From positions 1-46,065 of the forward strand of contig JAKSLB010000024.1 in the NCBI GenBank assembly GCA_024401435.1: DNA of 46,065 nucleotides. The letters run 5' to 3'. The translations under genes and the position numbers were made by a program. The notes below the pieces were generated by a model. The model searched no databases. It was not told where the DNA came from and saw only the letters and a program-made list of their open reading frames with translations. Positions 32,862-41,743 of this stretch are shown here, piece after piece; position 1 is the first letter of the stretch, and every line of letters begins with the position of its first letter. The DNA comes from Paludibacteraceae bacterium. GTDB taxonomy: Bacteria; Bacteroidota; Bacteroidia; Bacteroidales; Paludibacteraceae.

Positions 32862-32942
32862 ATGGGTTATGTTAAAATAAACTTCTTTTATCACCCAGAT
32901 TATTTGGGACGCACCTCTATGGTGACTGATGTAGAGGGATAA
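32862..32942 (+). pseudogene. remnant of an RHS-repeat core domain
   Basis: This 26-codon frame reads MGYVKINFFYHPDYLGRTSM then VTDVEG and stop. The middle matches the hallmark of RHS-repeat-associated core domains, usually FYHPDHLGSSSWVTD-x-x-G, the site just before the variable toxin tip of polymorphic toxins. Nothing else of an RHS protein surrounds it, so it is most likely a degraded relic. A possible promoter box (32811-32818) lies upstream, so a tiny transcript cannot be excluded. Confidence 0.6.
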
Positions 32943-33016
32943 TTTAATAGATGACAGGAATGACAATAATCCATATAGAAGTGATGGTGAAATATGAATT
33001 AAAAATTGTAGTACCT

Positions 33017-33436
33017 ATGGAGAAACTGATAAATAAATTATTTTTAGTTGTTTTGGCATGTAACTTAAATTTGTTTATGGTTACTGCATCAGACAGTATT
33101 CGCATTTCTAACATAAAAGAGACATATAGATTAAATGATACAATTAGTATATCGCTATTAAATACAACATCAAAGGAAGTAGCATGTTCTTGTTCTTTTG
33201 AATTTTTAAAAGATTCTTCTTGGGTCGTTTATAAAGAGGATGTTCTTGGAAAAATTCCTAAAGCAGTGGCATATTTGATTATTCCTTCAGATGAATCAAG
33301 AGGAATCTCAATCGATTTAGAAAGTCTTAAATTGATTTATTTGGAGAATTTCGAGAAAAATTTTTATAGATTGAAATTTTCGACAAGTGATACTGGTAAT
33401 GTGTTTTACTCGTCTCCATTTACAGTTTCTCCATGA
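33017..33436 (+). CDS. small exported protein of unknown function
   Basis: The 139-aa protein starts with a hydrophobic export signal (MEKLINKLFLVVLACNLNLF). VLAC around Cys15 could be a lipobox, or cleavage could follow VTA near residue 26. The mature part is a single small beta-rich domain (SIRISNIKETYRLNDTISIS, LNTTSKEVACSCSFEFL) resembling an immunoglobulin-like fold, with three cysteines. I recognise no family. The frame is open further back to 32951, but ATG 33017 is the only start that gives a signal peptide. Its place right after an RHS remnant makes a former toxin-locus partner possible. Confidence 0.65.
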   Translation: MEKLINKLFLVVLACNLNLFMVTASDSIRISNIKETYRLNDTISISLLNTTSKEVACSCSFEFLKDSSWVVYKEDVLGKIPKAVAYLIIPSDESRGISIDLESLKLIYLENFEKNFYRLKFSTSDTGNVFYSSPFTVSP

Positions 33437-33580
33437 ATATAGTATCCAACAGTCTATTTCTCGAACCAATTGCAAAATAAAGGAAATAAACTAAGATTAG
33501 CAGAAACGAAAAGTGAGATTGAAAAGTTATAAAGTTGATAATAGTCGGTCGCACCTTTTGTTGCTGACACCAGCGAGTTC

Positions 33581-33612
33581 AGGATGTTCATAACGAACAT
33601 CCTTTTGTTTTT
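33581..33612 (+). terminator. terminator after the small exported protein gene
   Basis: AGGATGTTC (33581-33589) pairs exactly with GAACATCCT (33595-33603) and is followed by TTTGTTTTTG. Confidence 0.8.
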
Positions 33613-33673
33613 GAAATACGATTGATAACAATAAATATTTATTAATTTAAACTCCACATACTTTTATATTCAT

Positions 33674-33681
33674 TACTTTTG
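33674..33681 (+). promoter_or_regulatory. -7 box of the dus promoter
   Basis: TACTTTTG matches TAnnTTTG, 42 bp before ATG 33724. The longer frame beginning with TTG at 33679 would start inside this box, which supports the later start. Confidence 0.6.
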
Positions 33682-33723
33682 TCGGGTGAATATGATTTTG
33701 TCTTATCGTATAAATTATTTGAA

Positions 33724-34680
33724 ATGAAATACTATTTTGCTCCTTTGCAAGGTTATACGGATGCACTCTTTAGAGAAATCCATGCAAAACATTTTAATGG
33801 TATTGATGCTTATTATACGCCTTTTTGCCGAATGGAAAGGGGAGAACTGAGATGGCATGATCAGAAAGATATTATGCCTGAAAGAAATACCTTTTTGACA
33901 GATTTGAATAAATTAATACCTCAAATCATAGCTAATACTGCGGAAGAAGTAGATTTTCTGATGCCTTTCTTAATGGAAAAAGGATATCGAAGAATTGATA
34001 TGAATTTTGGTTGTCCGTTTCCTATGATAGCTAAAAAACAAAAAGGAGCTGGTATCTTATCATGTCCAGATAAGGTGGAAACTGTTTTATTGGCTATGAA
34101 CAAATACAAAGATTGTCAGTTCTCTGTGAAAATGAGGTTGGGTATGACTGATGCAAATGAATGTTTGCAGATTTTACCTTTATTGAATGACGCTAATTTG
34201 AAACAAATAACGATGCATGCTCGTCTTGGGAAAGATCAGTATAAGGGCGAATTGGATTATGATGCATTTGAAAAATTTTATTCACAATGTAAGGTTCCTT
34301 TAGTTTTTAATGGTGATATAGTTGATGTGGATTCTTGTGCACAAATTACCACAAAATATCCTCAGTTGGATGGCGTGATGATTGGTCGAGGTCTTCTCCA
34401 AAATCCATTTTTAGTTGAAGAAATCATTAATGAATCTGTTGTTCCTTCGGCAGAGAAATCCAAACGGTTGAAAAAATTTGTTACAGATTTGGCTGATGGT
34501 TATTCTAATGTGATGAGTGGGGGAGAATTACAATTAGTTCAAAAATTAAGTTCCTATTGGGAATATTTGTTGCCTGATTTGGAACATCGTCTTAGAAAGA
34601 AAATATTGAAGAGTCGTAAGTTGTCAGATTATAATTCTAATGTGATGGAAGCTTTAAGTTTGTATGCAAAAAATGAATAA
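33724..34680 (+). CDS. tRNA-dihydrouridine synthase
   Basis: Dus enzymes reduce uridine in tRNA D-loops using FMN and NADPH. The 318-aa protein starts MKYYFAPLQGYTDALFREIH, the usual Dus opening, and shows IDMNFGCPFPM with the GCP motif, QKGAGILSCP, SVKMRLG, ITMHARLG, VFNGDI and GVMIGRGLLQNPF. The start at 33724 fits the family and the promoter. Which tRNA position is modified cannot be read from the sequence. Convergent with the pyridoxal kinase gene, sharing a two-way terminator. Confidence 0.9.
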   Translation: MKYYFAPLQGYTDALFREIHAKHFNGIDAYYTPFCRMERGELRWHDQKDIMPERNTFLTDLNKLIPQIIANTAEEVDFLMPFLMEKGYRRIDMNFGCPFPMIAKKQKGAGILSCPDKVETVLLAMNKYKDCQFSVKMRLGMTDANECLQILPLLNDANLKQITMHARLGKDQYKGELDYDAFEKFYSQCKVPLVFNGDIVDVDSCAQITTKYPQLDGVMIGRGLLQNPFLVEEIINESVVPSAEKSKRLKKFVTDLADGYSNVMSGGELQLVQKLSSYWEYLLPDLEHRLRKKILKSRKLSDYNSNVMEALSLYAKNE

Positions 34681-34692
34681 ACATTTTATATA

Positions 34693-34728
34693 AAAAAAGA
34701 AGGAAGATGTAAATCTTCCTTCTTTTTT
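34693..34728. terminator. bidirectional terminator between dus and pdxY
   Basis: AAAAAGAAGGAAGAT pairs with ATCTTCCTTCTTTTT over about 15 bp around a gtaa loop. A- and T-tracts flank it, so it can end both convergent genes. Confidence 0.85.
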
Positions 34729-34750
34729 GTCGTATTATATCGGGGGTAAA

Positions 34751-35608
34751 TCACATATTACTAATCAAATATGGAATGGCTGTTTCGAAGTCAACACCAT
34801 AGATATTGTGGTCATCGTGTGAAAGTGTGGCTTTTATAGATTCTACAACAAAGTTTGCAGCAAGAGAATAAGATTCTTTGAAATTTTTCCCTCTCACCAT
34901 TGCTCCTGTAAAGACGCTTGCAAAGATATCTCCAGTACCATGAAAACATTGATTCATTTTTTCGTGGAAGTACCAACTGAATGTATCTGATTCTTTGTCG
35001 TATGCGACGATTCCAATGCGACCTCTAACATCACCAACTTCAGATTGAACTTCTGAGAATTCGATTCCTTTTAGAACGACTTTTTTAGAACCTGTGTTGG
35101 CTAATTGTTTTAATAAATCTTTGATATATTGTAAATCATATCCGTTTGCTTTATAAGGAATACCAAGCATAAAACTGGCTTCTGTCATATTCGGCAAAAT
35201 AACATCTGCTTTGCTACAAAGATCTTTCATGGCAAATGCAAATTCTTGAGTGAAACCAGGATATAGTTTCCCGTTATCAGCCATGCAAGGGTCAACAATC
35301 GTTAATGTGTTTTTGCCACCAAAATCTTTAATTAGGGCTTTCATTAAATCTAGTTGTTCGAATGATCCTAAATAACCGGTATAAATAGCATCGAATTGAA
35401 ATTTTTCTTTTTTCCAATGTTCGCATATGGAAGTTATATCGGAAGTAAGATCACGGAATGTAAATCCGTTGAACATGGTGTGTGTGGATAAAACGGCTGT
35501 TGGAATAATTGCAGTCTCTATACCCATTGCGGAAATAATTGGAAGTGCGACAGTTAATGAACACTTTCCTACGCAGGAAACGTCTTGAATAGTTACTATT
35601 TTTTTCAT
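34751..35608 (-). CDS. pdxY: pyridoxal/pyridoxamine kinase (PfkB family)
   Basis: The 285-aa kinase phosphorylates B6 vitamers to the active cofactor. It starts ITIQDVSCVGKCSLTVAL-like (VTIQDVSCVGKCSLTVALP), with PTAVLSTHTMFN at the substrate site, ILPNMTEASFMLG in the middle and the anion-hole motif HGTGDIFASVFTGA near the end. It resembles the PdxY-type pyridoxamine kinases of Bacteroidales and Clostridia; hydroxymethylpyrimidine kinase is a less likely alternative. A perfect inverted repeat frames its promoter, suggesting specific regulation. Confidence 0.85.
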   Translation of the reverse strand: MKKIVTIQDVSCVGKCSLTVALPIISAMGIETAIIPTAVLSTHTMFNGFTFRDLTSDITSICEHWKKEKFQFDAIYTGYLGSFEQLDLMKALIKDFGGKNTLTIVDPCMADNGKLYPGFTQEFAFAMKDLCSKADVILPNMTEASFMLGIPYKANGYDLQYIKDLLKQLANTGSKKVVLKGIEFSEVQSEVGDVRGRIGIVAYDKESDTFSWYFHEKMNQCFHGTGDIFASVFTGAMVRGKNFKESYSLAANFVVESIKATLSHDDHNIYGVDFETAIPYLISNM

Positions 35609-35625
35609 CTCTTTTCAGTAAACTT

Positions 35626-35660
35626 TTGAACGCACAAAAGTACTAAATTTTTGCGTTCAA
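35626..35660 (-). promoter_or_regulatory. inverted repeat framing the pdxY promoter
   Basis: TTGAACGCA (35626-35634) and TGCGTTCAA (35652-35660) are exact 9-bp inverted repeats 17 bp apart. The minus-strand -7 box TACTTTTG (plus 35635-35642) sits between them, next to one arm. It looks like an operator; MocR- or ArsR-type control of B6 genes is only a guess. Confidence 0.6.
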
Positions 35661-35755
35661 CGTATGTCTGAAATGATTTAAAATATGAATAAATCTATAG
35701 AAAAAGAGAATAGTGATTTACGGACAAACAGATAAAAATGTTTGATATGTAGGCA

Positions 35756-36379
35756 TTAGCCGATAAGAGTGAAAATAAGACTGATAGGAGCAATAATCAT
35801 CAATAGGATTCCAGTTACTTTGTTGACTATATATAAGCCACGGACGTTGAATTTTCCACGGAAAAGATCGACAACGTATACGAGTATAGACCACCAAAAG
35901 GCGGCTCCTAACATAATGAAGACAATACTTAGAATACTGCGGAAGAATGTCATGTCTTCTGTGATATAGTTGAATTTGGCAAATAAAAACATAAATAGTA
36001 CAATAACAAGCGGATTGGTAAAGGTAAGTCCAAAGGATGTGAGGAAATCTGTATTAAGGTCTTTGCTATCTTGCTTCATTTTGGTTAGTTTCTTTCTCGG
36101 ATCATCCATAAACGTGTAAAGTCCAAAGAAGAACACTGCGATAGTACCAATGATTTGAAGAATATATTGATGTGTTTCGATGAAACTGACCACCATAGAC
36201 ATACTGAAAACAGCGATACATGCGTATAACAAATCGGAACAAGATGCACCAAGAGCTGTTGCAATACCTCTTCTTCGTCCTCCGTTAAGGGTTCTTTGGA
36301 TGCTTAAAATGCCTATAGGACCGATTGGCGCTGAAACGATAACGCCAATTATCAGACCTTTTATGAACATTGTAAGCAT
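35756..36379 (-). CDS. LysE-family amino-acid exporter
   Basis: The protein has six predicted membrane segments and the LysE/RhtB opening IIGVIVSAPIGPIGILSIQRTLNGGRRRGIATALGASC, split here around position 36300, together with TFTNPLVIVLF. LysE proteins export amino acids or related metabolites; the substrate is unknown. I start at M-L-T-M-F-I (207 aa, ATG 36379), because the longer frame to 36430 lies inside ispF. It begins 13 nt after ispF, so the two are likely co-transcribed. Confidence 0.85.
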   Translation of the reverse strand: MLTMFIKGLIIGVIVSAPIGPIGILSIQRTLNGGRRRGIATALGASCSDLLYACIAVFSMSMVVSFIETHQYILQIIGTIAVFFFGLYTFMDDPRKKLTKMKQDSKDLNTDFLTSFGLTFTNPLVIVLFMFLFAKFNYITEDMTFFRSILSIVFIMLGAAFWWSILVYVVDLFRGKFNVRGLYIVNKVTGILLMIIAPISLIFTLIG

Positions 36380-36392
36380 AGAATGAAATAGT

Positions 36393-36896
36393 TTATATGC
36401 AGAATGAAATATTTTTGTTTCTCTTTTCAATCAGTACTGTCGCATAGGCAGCAATACCTTCTTTTCTTCCTACGAAACCTAATTTTTCGGTTGTTGTGGC
36501 TTTTACACTGACTTGGTCTACGTCTATGCCTATTACATCAGCAAGACATTTTTCCATTTGTTCAATGTAAGGACTTAATTTAGGTTGTTGTGCACAAATA
36601 ATAGAGTCGATATTTCCAACCACGTAACCTTTTTCTCCAATTAGTTTAATCGTTTTTTTGAGAAGAATTTTACTATCGATGTTTTTGAACTCGGATGCAT
36701 TATCGGGGAAGTGATAACCGATATCCCTTAAGTGTGCAGCACCTAAGAGAGCGTCGCATATTGCGTGAATCAAAACGTCAGCGTCGGAATGACCCAATAA
36801 TCCTTTCTCGAAGGGAATTTGAATACCACCTATCCATAATTCTCTATTCTCTGCAAATTGATGGACATCGTAGCCTTGACCTACTCTAAAATTCAT
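36393..36896 (-). CDS. ispF: 2-C-methyl-D-erythritol 2,4-cyclodiphosphate synthase
   Basis: IspF closes the ring that yields MEcPP in the non-mevalonate pathway. The 167-aa protein has the metal ligands Asp10 and His12 in GYDVHQF, and His44 in VLIHAICDALLGAA. Further motifs are LLGHSDADV, DIGYHFPD and KATTTEKLGFVGRKEGIAA. It is slightly longer than usual at the C-terminus (NKNISFCI). ispD, two steps earlier in the pathway, is at 20822-21490 on the other strand. Confidence 0.96.
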   Translation of the reverse strand: MNFRVGQGYDVHQFAENRELWIGGIQIPFEKGLLGHSDADVLIHAICDALLGAAHLRDIGYHFPDNASEFKNIDSKILLKKTIKLIGEKGYVVGNIDSIICAQQPKLSPYIEQMEKCLADVIGIDVDQVSVKATTTEKLGFVGRKEGIAAYATVLIEKRNKNISFCI

Positions 36897-36904
36897 CTTT
36901 TTAA

Positions 36905-36943
36905 AATTAAAAAATGATGGAGCAACCTAAGAAGCTCCATCAT
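36905..36943 (-). terminator. terminator of porV
   Basis: ATGATGGAGC (36914-36923) pairs exactly with GCTCCATCAT (36934-36943). On the minus strand T-rich sequence follows, 24 bp past the porV stop. It separates porV from ispF. Confidence 0.85.
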
Positions 36944-36967
36944 TACTATTTTAGAAAATTGTTTTGA

Positions 36968-38200
36968 TTATTCTTCTTCAACAGGATCAGCAGATCCGAA
37001 CAATGATTTGATTCCTCCTAAGTCAAATCCAAGAGAGAAACGAAGTGTTCTATCCAATGGGTTTGTTTGTGCAATAGAAATCAAGTATGCAGCATTTAAT
37101 TCGAAAATCATTAAGTGGAAGCCTGCACCTACAGAGAAGTATTTTCTGTTTCCTTTGTCGGCACTTTCGTTATAGTAACCACCGCGAACCATAAATTTTC
37201 TGTTGTATGAATATTGTAATCCGACAGAAAAGTTGAACTCTTTCATCTCTTCTTTGAATCCACCTGGAGCATCACCTATAGAACGAAAGATACCACCGAT
37301 AGAACTACATTCTTCATAACGCTCTTTTGCGTCATTGTATTCTTGGTCCGATGCATAATTGTCTCTTGAACCATATGGTGTTGGTACTAACAACTTATTA
37401 AAATCAACAGCTAATCCTAAACGGTTGAATTCGTCAAATGCATATTCAAAGCTACCACCAATACGGAAGTTTGTTGGAATAAATTGTTGTGATGCATCAT
37501 TATCGTATGATACTTTATTACCGATATTTGTAATGGATACACCGAAACCAACAGTTGACTCTTGTTCGTTGATTTGAACAGGCTTTCTGTAGGCAAAAGC
37601 GATATCAGCACCAAAAGCTTTTGCTTTTGAGTATTGATCTTCATCACTCATACCATTGAAAAGGTCAGAATAAATAAAACGAAGAGCAACACCAGCAGAC
37701 CAATATTCAGACATTAACATGGAAAAGCTGGCGTCAAATGCCATTTCATAGGGTTGTGCAACACCTAAATCTTGAGGAACTCCTGTTGCATCAGGCGTTC
37801 CAGTTAAATTGATCTTACCCATATTGAAATAACGGAAAGATGCTCCGATAGCTGTACGATCTGATGGTTTGTAGTAACCTGCTAAATAAACTAAATCTAT
37901 ATCGTCTACAATTTTTCTTAACCAAGGTGTATACGATAAGGCTACACCACCTCTACTTTGAGATAAAGCATATTTTGCAGGATTCCAGTGTTGTGAATTG
38001 TAATCAGGCGCTGTGGCTGCTCCGACATCTCCCATACCACCACCTACGGCATCTGGAGCAATAGAGAGGGAAGGAATGGCTGTTTGTAATGGATTGTAGG
38101 TTGCTCCACCATCATCTTGAACATTTACAGCGGATACTGTTGTTATTCCTGCTGTTAATAGCGCAGCTAATGAAATAGCTTTAATCTTATTCTTCTTCAT
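36968..38200 (-). CDS. porV: T9SS outer-membrane shuttle protein PorV
   Basis: PorV (LptO) is a 14-strand outer-membrane beta-barrel of the FadL type. It takes cargo from the T9SS translocon to the PorU sortase. The 410-aa protein has a signal peptide (MKKNKIKAISLAALLTAGITTVSA) and the conserved start TAIPSLSIAPDAVGGGMGDVGAA, HWNPAKYA and alternating strands with repeated aromatic residues (VALSYTPWLR, FSVGAGFHL). It lies directly after porU in the direction of transcription but has its own promoter, so it can be made in excess of PorU. Confidence 0.92.
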   Translation of the reverse strand: MKKNKIKAISLAALLTAGITTVSAVNVQDDGGATYNPLQTAIPSLSIAPDAVGGGMGDVGAATAPDYNSQHWNPAKYALSQSRGGVALSYTPWLRKIVDDIDLVYLAGYYKPSDRTAIGASFRYFNMGKINLTGTPDATGVPQDLGVAQPYEMAFDASFSMLMSEYWSAGVALRFIYSDLFNGMSDEDQYSKAKAFGADIAFAYRKPVQINEQESTVGFGVSITNIGNKVSYDNDASQQFIPTNFRIGGSFEYAFDEFNRLGLAVDFNKLLVPTPYGSRDNYASDQEYNDAKERYEECSSIGGIFRSIGDAPGGFKEEMKEFNFSVGLQYSYNRKFMVRGGYYNESADKGNRKYFSVGAGFHLMIFELNAAYLISIAQTNPLDRTLRFSLGFDLGGIKSLFGSADPVEEE

Positions 38201-38222
38201 TATTTATTTATTTTCTTATGTT

Positions 38223-38244
38223 GTTCTTGCTTTTATACAAGAAC
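38223..38244 (-). promoter_or_regulatory. hairpin in the porV 5' leader
   Basis: GTTCTTG (38223-38229) and CAAGAAC (38238-38244) pair exactly around an 8-nt loop, between the porV -7 box and its start codon. It may stabilise the porV message or end part of the porU transcript. Confidence 0.5.
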
Positions 38245-38249
38245 GATTG

Positions 38250-38282
38250 CAAATTTACTAAATCTAAAACTAATTATACAAA
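38250..38282 (-). promoter_or_regulatory. promoter of porV
   Basis: On the minus strand TTTG (plus 38279-38282) and TAAATTTG (plus 38250-38257) are 21 bp apart. It lies between the porU stop and porV. Confidence 0.6.
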
Positions 38283-38285
38283 TTT

Positions 38286-41200
38286 TTATTGTGGTAAAAC
38301 AATAATTTTTTTGGATTTACCTATATATTTTTTGCCATTGGTCTTGATTTCTGCTCTTCCAATGTAACTACCGGCATCAATTCTACGTCCAGATTGTGTC
38401 GTTAAATCCCATTCCCAAAATAGCGTACCATCGTTTTTGGATGCGATTTCCTCCGATTCGTAAACGATTCTTCCATTAATATCAAAAAGTAAGAAGCGAA
38501 AAGATTGAATTGTTTGAGGCTGATCGTGTGTTAGTTTTAAGGTAATGCTTTCTTTTGCAGGATTTGGATACACAACCAAATCTTCTATTCCTATTTCAAT
38601 ATCGTTGTCAACAACAAATTGAATGCTTTTTGTTGTGGAATTATTTAGCAAATCCCATGCTTTAAAGGTGAGCGTGTAACTGCCATTTTCCAAATTTGCC
38701 AATTGATAAGAAACCGTTCCATTTTTATAACTATCTTTCGAATAAGTGAAATAGTTGTTGAGAATAATTGGCGTTTTGGAATCGTTTAATGTTAATGTTA
38801 TGTCATGTCCGATACCACAACCTGACGCATTGATGCCACTTTCATCAGAAAGTTTTGCGTAGAAAATAGGAGAGGAATTAATTTTGTCGCCTGATACGAA
38901 ACTTTCTGTATTCATATATAGCGTGACAGCTGGTCCGTCATTTTCATAATCTACATTATTACAGCTTCCACCAATAAAGAATTCTTCATATGCACCTTGC
39001 GCTTCATAATCATTTTCTTGGTCATAGGCATAATAAGATAGTCGACCTGTCCCGTAGTTGTAATTGATATCTTTTGGAACTTTTAAACTGAAAGAAAAAT
39101 CACCATCGACAACTTCGACTTGTCCTGAGAATAATATGTTAGGTCGGTCTTTATATTGATGCCTGTTTTTGATAATTTCATCTTCTTCTGTGTAGATGTT
39201 TGCTTTCGTGTATAATGATACTTCTTTGTCATATAAAGTGACATATAAAGTTCCATTGAAGTCATTTATGTTAGCAGAGTCATTGTCAGCGACATGTCCG
39301 TAAATTACCATGTTCGATAATGCCTTTAATGTGTCTGACAATGAATTACCTATTTCAACAATAGAATCTGTAATTACTTTATTGTTCGGATAACAAAGAC
39401 GTAGAGCAGGATCACCTAACAAGTTAAATGATAATTTGTTGGAATCATTGCTTAAACTGCACTTCGCTGATCTAAGAACATCACCAATTCTACGGGGCAT
39501 TCCGGTAGAATCTCTTAAAAATAATTCGGTGAATATTGCTTGATTTAAATTGTCATTTTTGTTGTCGTAGGCGACACGTGCCGAACTGATAAGGACTAAA
39601 GCACCTCCATTAGGATTGAGTAGAAGGTCTTCACCTCCTGAATGATCTAAATCGTCAAATTGAGAAAATTCGCAACTGGCTGTAAACCAAAATCCGCATT
39701 TGTCATTGTAGATGGAACCTGCTTGGTTTTGCGTAAATACATGTTCCGCGGTAAATCCGATTTTACTACTATGCCCTACATAGTTAAAAAACATAACACC
39801 ATTGTCAATCTCCTCTTTGATGATGTCTTCTACCTCATAATAACGACTACCGTTCGATCCAGTTGTCCTGGTATATGAGTCCAAGTATACCTTTTTAACC
39901 TCCATAGCATTGTTGTACACATGAACTTTGTTGGCTAATACATCACAATAGCGGCAAAATTTTTGGTAATCATTGGATGATTCATTATCATCTGCTAATA
40001 ATAAAATTTTGTTTTTCCATTTTCCGTAGTTCTTGTTCTCAACATGGTTTCTGATTTTTTTTATCACACCGTCAAGTTCAGTGGACGTGCTACATGGAAT
40101 ACGTCCTACTGCGATATTCATTTGCGCGTTACCATTATTTTTGTAAATGTCAGAAAGAAATGCAAAATAGTCATCTGTTACATAAGTGGCTGATTCTTCC
40201 ACATTACTTCCGCTTTGATAGGTGACAACGAAATTGTTGATTGTAGTTCCGCTGCTGGCAAGTAAACCTCTGTTATCATAACATCCATCACCAATAATAA
40301 GAAGATAGAATGGCTTTTCTCCGTTTTGTTGGTATAGTTTTTTCATAAACCATCGAAATGCTGTAGCGTCTGGAGTTCCTGACGAAAATTCATTGTATAT
40401 TTTTTCTGGTGTCGTAATATAGGTTGAGAAATTGTCGTATTCTTCGTGAATCTTTGCTATTTCATTTGCACCCGTTATAAAGTTTGGATGAGTGATGATT
40501 ACAAAATCGACTGGTTCTACTGCGTGTAAGTTTTGATTGGATACATTACCAACAAATTCTGCACTAATTGTAGTTGGATTAGCCATGTTGATAGCTACAT
40601 ATTCGTTTGGAATAGAATAATACTTACAAACATCTGTAAAAACTAAACTATCTTTTATTTTTTCTGTTTTAATTTGCATGGGTTCCTCTGCATTACTGAT
40701 GTCCCATATTTGAGTGGAAGAAGGACAGTTGGCAATGATGAACTGATAGTTAGTGAAAATGTCGTTGCATTTTGGGTTTTGGAAAAAGAAGGTGTTTGTT
40801 TTCCCCATTTCTAATGGTCTGTAAGCAGTTGCGATAATACGATCAATGGAAGCAAAATCTGCTGAGTTTGAACCTCTGAATTTTGCAGAGATAGACAGTT
40901 GTGAATTAGAGGGTTTTTCAGATGCCCATTTTACAAGTTCATTTGCGATGATATGACTTGCACAGATTGGATATTCAATTGTGTCAGTAACAGTTTTTCC
41001 TCCAAAATTAAAAGTGTAATCGATATGAGATTTCACATTTGAAGATGTTGCAATGTTGGCATAAAGATAAGCGTATTCCGTGGTGTCAATGTTGGGGAAA
41101 TTGAATGAATAGGAAATGGAGTTGTTGTTGAAAAATTTGTCTCCATACCAACCTTTTCCAGAAGCAACATAGTTAAACTCTTCTTTTTTATGAATTTGTT

Positions 41201-41702
41201 TGTCTTGATATTTGCGAACTGCGATAGTGTCGGCTTCTAGGATTTCAATTTTTTTAGTTGAAACCCTTTTTTTTGAACCAACGTTATCAGTTATAAAGTA
41301 ATACCCATAATTGGAATAAGGATTAATAGAGTATTTGTAGTCGGGAACTGAGTTGGGAGTTGTATTATAATACCAGTTTTTAGGACCTTTCGCATAAAAA
41401 AGGAAGAAATTGCTGCCTTGATAGATGGGTAGCTCGTTTAAATCGTCAGTTTTAGGATTAGATAAGTCTTCACTAAGTGTTGTACCACCATATCCGAAAA
41501 TGCGAATTTCAGAAGGATTTTTAAACCCCATCTGCTTTATTTGATCGTACGTGAGTTTGCAGATACCCGTTTCTTTCACTCTAATCTTAGCCCATTTCCC
41601 AGAGGATAATACAGATTGGGATGAAAAGTCATAGGAAAACGCTTGTGAGGTTTGTAAAAGTCCTATGACAAGGATAAAATAAAATAAAATTGTTCTTTTC
41701 AT
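38286..41702 (-). CDS. porU: T9SS sortase PorU (peptidase family C25)
   Basis: PorU removes the C-terminal signal of T9SS cargo and attaches the protein to surface lipopolysaccharide. From ATG 41702 it is 1138 aa, with a signal peptide (MKRTILFYFILVIGLLQTSQA), an N-terminal beta domain with ETGICKLTYDQIKQMG and IRIFGYGG, and the gingipain-like caspase-fold core at about 390-770. There the catalytic dyad is likely His in FNYVGHSSKIGF (near 644) and Cys in WFTASCEFSQFDD (near 675). The C-terminus has a type-A-like domain with VVYPNPAKESI and FDINGRIVYESEE, as PorU itself does elsewhere. The upstream in-frame ATG (41726) would add eight residues before the signal peptide. Confidence 0.93.
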   Translation of the reverse strand: MKRTILFYFILVIGLLQTSQAFSYDFSSQSVLSSGKWAKIRVKETGICKLTYDQIKQMGFKNPSEIRIFGYGGTTLSEDLSNPKTDDLNELPIYQGSNFFLFYAKGPKNWYYNTTPNSVPDYKYSINPYSNYGYYFITDNVGSKKRVSTKKIEILEADTIAVRKYQDKQIHKKEEFNYVASGKGWYGDKFFNNNSISYSFNFPNIDTTEYAYLYANIATSSNVKSHIDYTFNFGGKTVTDTIEYPICASHIIANELVKWASEKPSNSQLSISAKFRGSNSADFASIDRIIATAYRPLEMGKTNTFFFQNPKCNDIFTNYQFIIANCPSSTQIWDISNAEEPMQIKTEKIKDSLVFTDVCKYYSIPNEYVAINMANPTTISAEFVGNVSNQNLHAVEPVDFVIITHPNFITGANEIAKIHEEYDNFSTYITTPEKIYNEFSSGTPDATAFRWFMKKLYQQNGEKPFYLLIIGDGCYDNRGLLASSGTTINNFVVTYQSGSNVEESATYVTDDYFAFLSDIYKNNGNAQMNIAVGRIPCSTSTELDGVIKKIRNHVENKNYGKWKNKILLLADDNESSNDYQKFCRYCDVLANKVHVYNNAMEVKKVYLDSYTRTTGSNGSRYYEVEDIIKEEIDNGVMFFNYVGHSSKIGFTAEHVFTQNQAGSIYNDKCGFWFTASCEFSQFDDLDHSGGEDLLLNPNGGALVLISSARVAYDNKNDNLNQAIFTELFLRDSTGMPRRIGDVLRSAKCSLSNDSNKLSFNLLGDPALRLCYPNNKVITDSIVEIGNSLSDTLKALSNMVIYGHVADNDSANINDFNGTLYVTLYDKEVSLYTKANIYTEEDEIIKNRHQYKDRPNILFSGQVEVVDGDFSFSLKVPKDINYNYGTGRLSYYAYDQENDYEAQGAYEEFFIGGSCNNVDYENDGPAVTLYMNTESFVSGDKINSSPIFYAKLSDESGINASGCGIGHDITLTLNDSKTPIILNNYFTYSKDSYKNGTVSYQLANLENGSYTLTFKAWDLLNNSTTKSIQFVVDNDIEIGIEDLVVYPNPAKESITLKLTHDQPQTIQSFRFLLFDINGRIVYESEEIASKNDGTLFWEWDLTTQSGRRIDAGSYIGRAEIKTNGKKYIGKSKKIIVLPQ

Positions 41703-41743
41703 ACCTATTATATATTTAGAATTCATATTGTTTTTTAAAAAAA

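Larger units (their letters stand above)
32548..33016. other. intergenic region with terminator and RHS remnant
   Basis: After maeB the gap holds a weak inverted repeat CAAAATGT/ACATTTTG (32581-32615), a strong terminator (32640-32690), a possible -7 box TATATTTG (32811-32818) and a short frame encoding an RHS core fragment (32862-32942), described separately. Confidence 0.6.
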
